Position numbers and translations under genes: made by a program | The notes under the pieces: model-generated | Seen by the model: the letters and a program-made list of their open reading frames with translations, nothing else | What the model was told of the DNA's origin: nothing | The model's database searches: none | In this document: positions 33,159-34,250 of the stretch, piece by piece | Layout: the number at the start of each line of letters is the position of its first letter | Position numbering within the stretch: the first letter of the stretch is position 1 | Origin: JAFAXD01 sp035472475 | GTDB taxonomy: Bacteria > Pseudomonadota > Alphaproteobacteria > Rhizobiales > Xanthobacteraceae | Direction: 5' to 3' | Assembly (NCBI GenBank): GCA_035472475.1 | Contig: DATIPA010000220.1 | Location: 1-34,250, forward strand | Length of the DNA stretch: 34,250 nucleotides

Positions 33159-33221
33159 TCCTGGCGAGGTATTGACCTGGGACCGACGTTTGGCTGGCGC
33201 TGGCCGAGGATGCGGATCACC

Positions 33222-33250
33222 TTGCCAAGTGTGGGAGCCTCGGGCAGATA
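33222..33250 (+). promoter_or_regulatory. Predicted promoter of tRNA-Ser
   Basis: TTGCCA (33222-33227) and CAGATA (33245-33250) are spaced by 17 bases and end 10 bases before the mature tRNA. This is the right place for a short-leader tRNA promoter. The match is fair, not perfect. Confidence 0.4.
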
Positions 33251-33260
33251 TGGCGCCTCC

Positions 33261-33353
33261 GGAGAGGTGGCCGAGTGGCTGAAGGCGGCGGTTTGCTAAA
33301 CCGTTATACGGTCTAAAGCCGTATCAAGGGTTCGAATCCCTTCCTCTCCTCCA
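33261..33353 (+). tRNA. tRNA-Ser (anticodon GCU)
   Basis: A complete type II tRNA. The acceptor stem is GGAGAGG with CCTCTCC, the D arm is GCC...GGC, the anticodon loop is TTGCTAA (anticodon GCT in DNA, reading AGC/AGU codons), the long variable arm is TACGG/CCGTA, and the T arm is AAGGG-TTCGAAT-CCCTT. The CCA end is encoded. The discriminator base before CCA is T (U73), whereas bacterial serine tRNAs normally carry G73. An integrase gene starts 142 bases downstream in the same direction, so this tRNA is probably the attachment site of a genomic island. Confidence 0.95.
33331..33353 (+). other. Probable attachment site (att) at the tRNA 3' end
   Basis: Integrases of the type encoded downstream usually recombine at the 3' end of a tRNA gene, from the T loop (TTCGAATCCC) to CCA. 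The matching direct repeat at the far end of the element would lie outside this window, so the exact core cannot be fixed here. Confidence 0.45.
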
Positions 33354-33495
33354 GAATACCGTCGCTGCGCGTAGCCCGCTGTCGCCTCACCCCTTGATTA
33401 TCCAGCATTTACGGGCCATACCTGCCGCTGAGCGTCGCGGGGCGTCGCCCCCTTATGGTCTTCAAGTCGTATGACCAGGTCGTAGGTTGGGCATC

Positions 33496-34250
33496 ATGGG
33501 CGGTATTTCGGGCATCCATTTTCTCACCGATCAAACAATTCGGAAATCGAACCCCCCGGCGATGCTGCGGGATGGCGGCAATCTGTTCGTGCTGGTCAAG
33601 GCCGGCAAGAAGGGCGTCAGCCGATCATTCGTCTTCCGCTACCAGCGCGACGGACGCGATCGCCACATGGGACTCGGCGCCTACCCGCAGGTCTCACTAG
33701 CTGCAGCCCGCGTAGAAGCCGCCAAGACGCGTGATCAGCTTGCCGCCGGCGCCGACCCTCTTGACCAGCGTAACAGCGCCAAGGCCGCCAAACGCCTAGC
33801 CGCAGCCCATGCGAAGACCTTCGACGAATGCCGCGACGAGTTCATCGCCCGCAACCAGCGCGAATGGACCAATCCGAAGCACGCGGCGCAATGGGTGAGC
33901 AGCCTCACGCGCTACATAACACCGGTGTTTGGCAGGCTGCCGGTGCAGGCCGTCAACCGTGCCGCCGTCATCCGCGCTCTCGATCTGATCTGGCGAGTAA
34001 AGACCGAAACGGCCGAGCGCACGCGCGCACGCGTCGAACGCATTCTCGATTTTGCCGAGGCCAGAGGCTACCGGCCGGAGGGCAGCAACCCGGCGAGGCG
34101 TGGCGCCATCAAGGCCGCGCTCGGCTCGCAGAAGAAGCGCGTCAAGCATCACGCCGCCCTGCCCTACGCCGAACTGCCCGCGTTCATGAAAGCACTGCGC
34201 GAACGACCGGCGACCGCCGCCCTGGCATTGCGGTTTGCGATTCTGACAGC
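33496..34250 (+). CDS. P4-type tyrosine recombinase/integrase (5' part, runs off window)
   Basis: An open frame from the ATG at 33496 to the window end with no stop, giving at least 251 residues. It opens with the DUF4102 arm-binding domain: LTDQTIRKSNPPAM, FRYQRDGRDRHMGLGAYPQV and SLAAARVEAAKTRDQLAAG with DPLDQR, which is the classic start of P4-like island integrases. The core-binding SAM-like domain follows (about 112-215; TFDECRDEFIARNQREWTN, then VKTETAERTRARVERILDFA). The last visible part, ALPYAELPAFMKALRER, begins the catalytic domain; the Arg-His-Arg-Tyr residues would lie beyond the window. The frame is closed by a TGA at 33472, so the start is 33496 or a TTG at 33487. It lies just after tRNA-Ser in the same direction, so it likely drives insertion of an island into that gene. 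Confidence 0.92.
   Translation, partial: MGGISGIHFLTDQTIRKSNPPAMLRDGGNLFVLVKAGKKGVSRSFVFRYQRDGRDRHMGLGAYPQVSLAAARVEAAKTRDQLAAGADPLDQRNSAKAAKRLAAAHAKTFDECRDEFIARNQREWTNPKHAAQWVSSLTRYITPVFGRLPVQAVNRAAVIRALDLIWRVKTETAERTRARVERILDFAEARGYRPEGSNPARRGAIKAALGSQKKRVKHHAALPYAELPAFMKALRERPATAALALRFAILT

Overview
The window comes from a GC-rich alphaproteobacterium, most likely of the Hyphomicrobiales (Bradyrhizobium / Rhodopseudomonas / Xanthobacteraceae-like). The grounds are base composition, closely packed genes, and a housekeeping block of a kind I recall from that group (rpoZ, NYN protein, family 5 uracil-DNA glycosylase, smpB, dapA, lytic transglycosylase). The genus cannot be fixed from the sequence alone.

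Layout. (1) 29-6222, plus strand: an apparent metal-uptake operon with a TonB-dependent receptor, ExbB, ExbD, TonB, a periplasmic DUF1007 protein and a His-rich NicO-type Ni/Co permease. Every layer of an energised importer lies in one run of genes. (2) 6312-8141: a secreted alkaline-phosphatase-superfamily hydrolase behind a Pho-box-like repeat. (3) 8146-16900, minus strand: a molybdenum hydroxylase locus read coxS-coxL-coxM, then MoxR ATPase (coxD), VWA protein (coxE), a split XdhC pair and a molybdopterin-binding/MobA-like fusion. CoxL carries the form II active-site motif AYRGAGR, so the substrate is open and need not be CO. (4) 17213-20362, plus: an OprB-type porin and pyruvate oxidase PoxB, followed by a convergent coxG. 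(5) 20851-21014: two hairpin repeats that look like a mirror-image REP pair. (6) 21132-22809: 3-oxoadipate enol-lactonase (pcaD) and a convergent AraC-family regulator. (7) 22908-31139: the housekeeping block, with a cupredoxin/FTR1 iron-permease pair between smpB and dapA. (8) 31339-33158: an alpha/beta hydrolase and a 3-hydroxyisobutyrate-dehydrogenase-like enzyme. (9) 33261-34250: tRNA-Ser(GCU) followed by a P4-type integrase that runs off the window, which is the classic left end of a tRNA-targeted genomic island.

How parts work together. In region 3 the three catalytic subunits are made with their own maturation set: AAA/VWA proteins, XdhC halves, a probable MCD cofactor enzyme, and CoxG a few kb away. 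In region 1 the receptor is probably powered by its own ExbBD-TonB and delivers to DUF1007 and the NicO permease. No CRISPR array, rRNA or transposase was seen. No clearly new system is proven. The best candidates are the all-in-one TonB/NicO metal cassette, the REP-like double hairpin, and the island junction with an unusual tRNA discriminator base.
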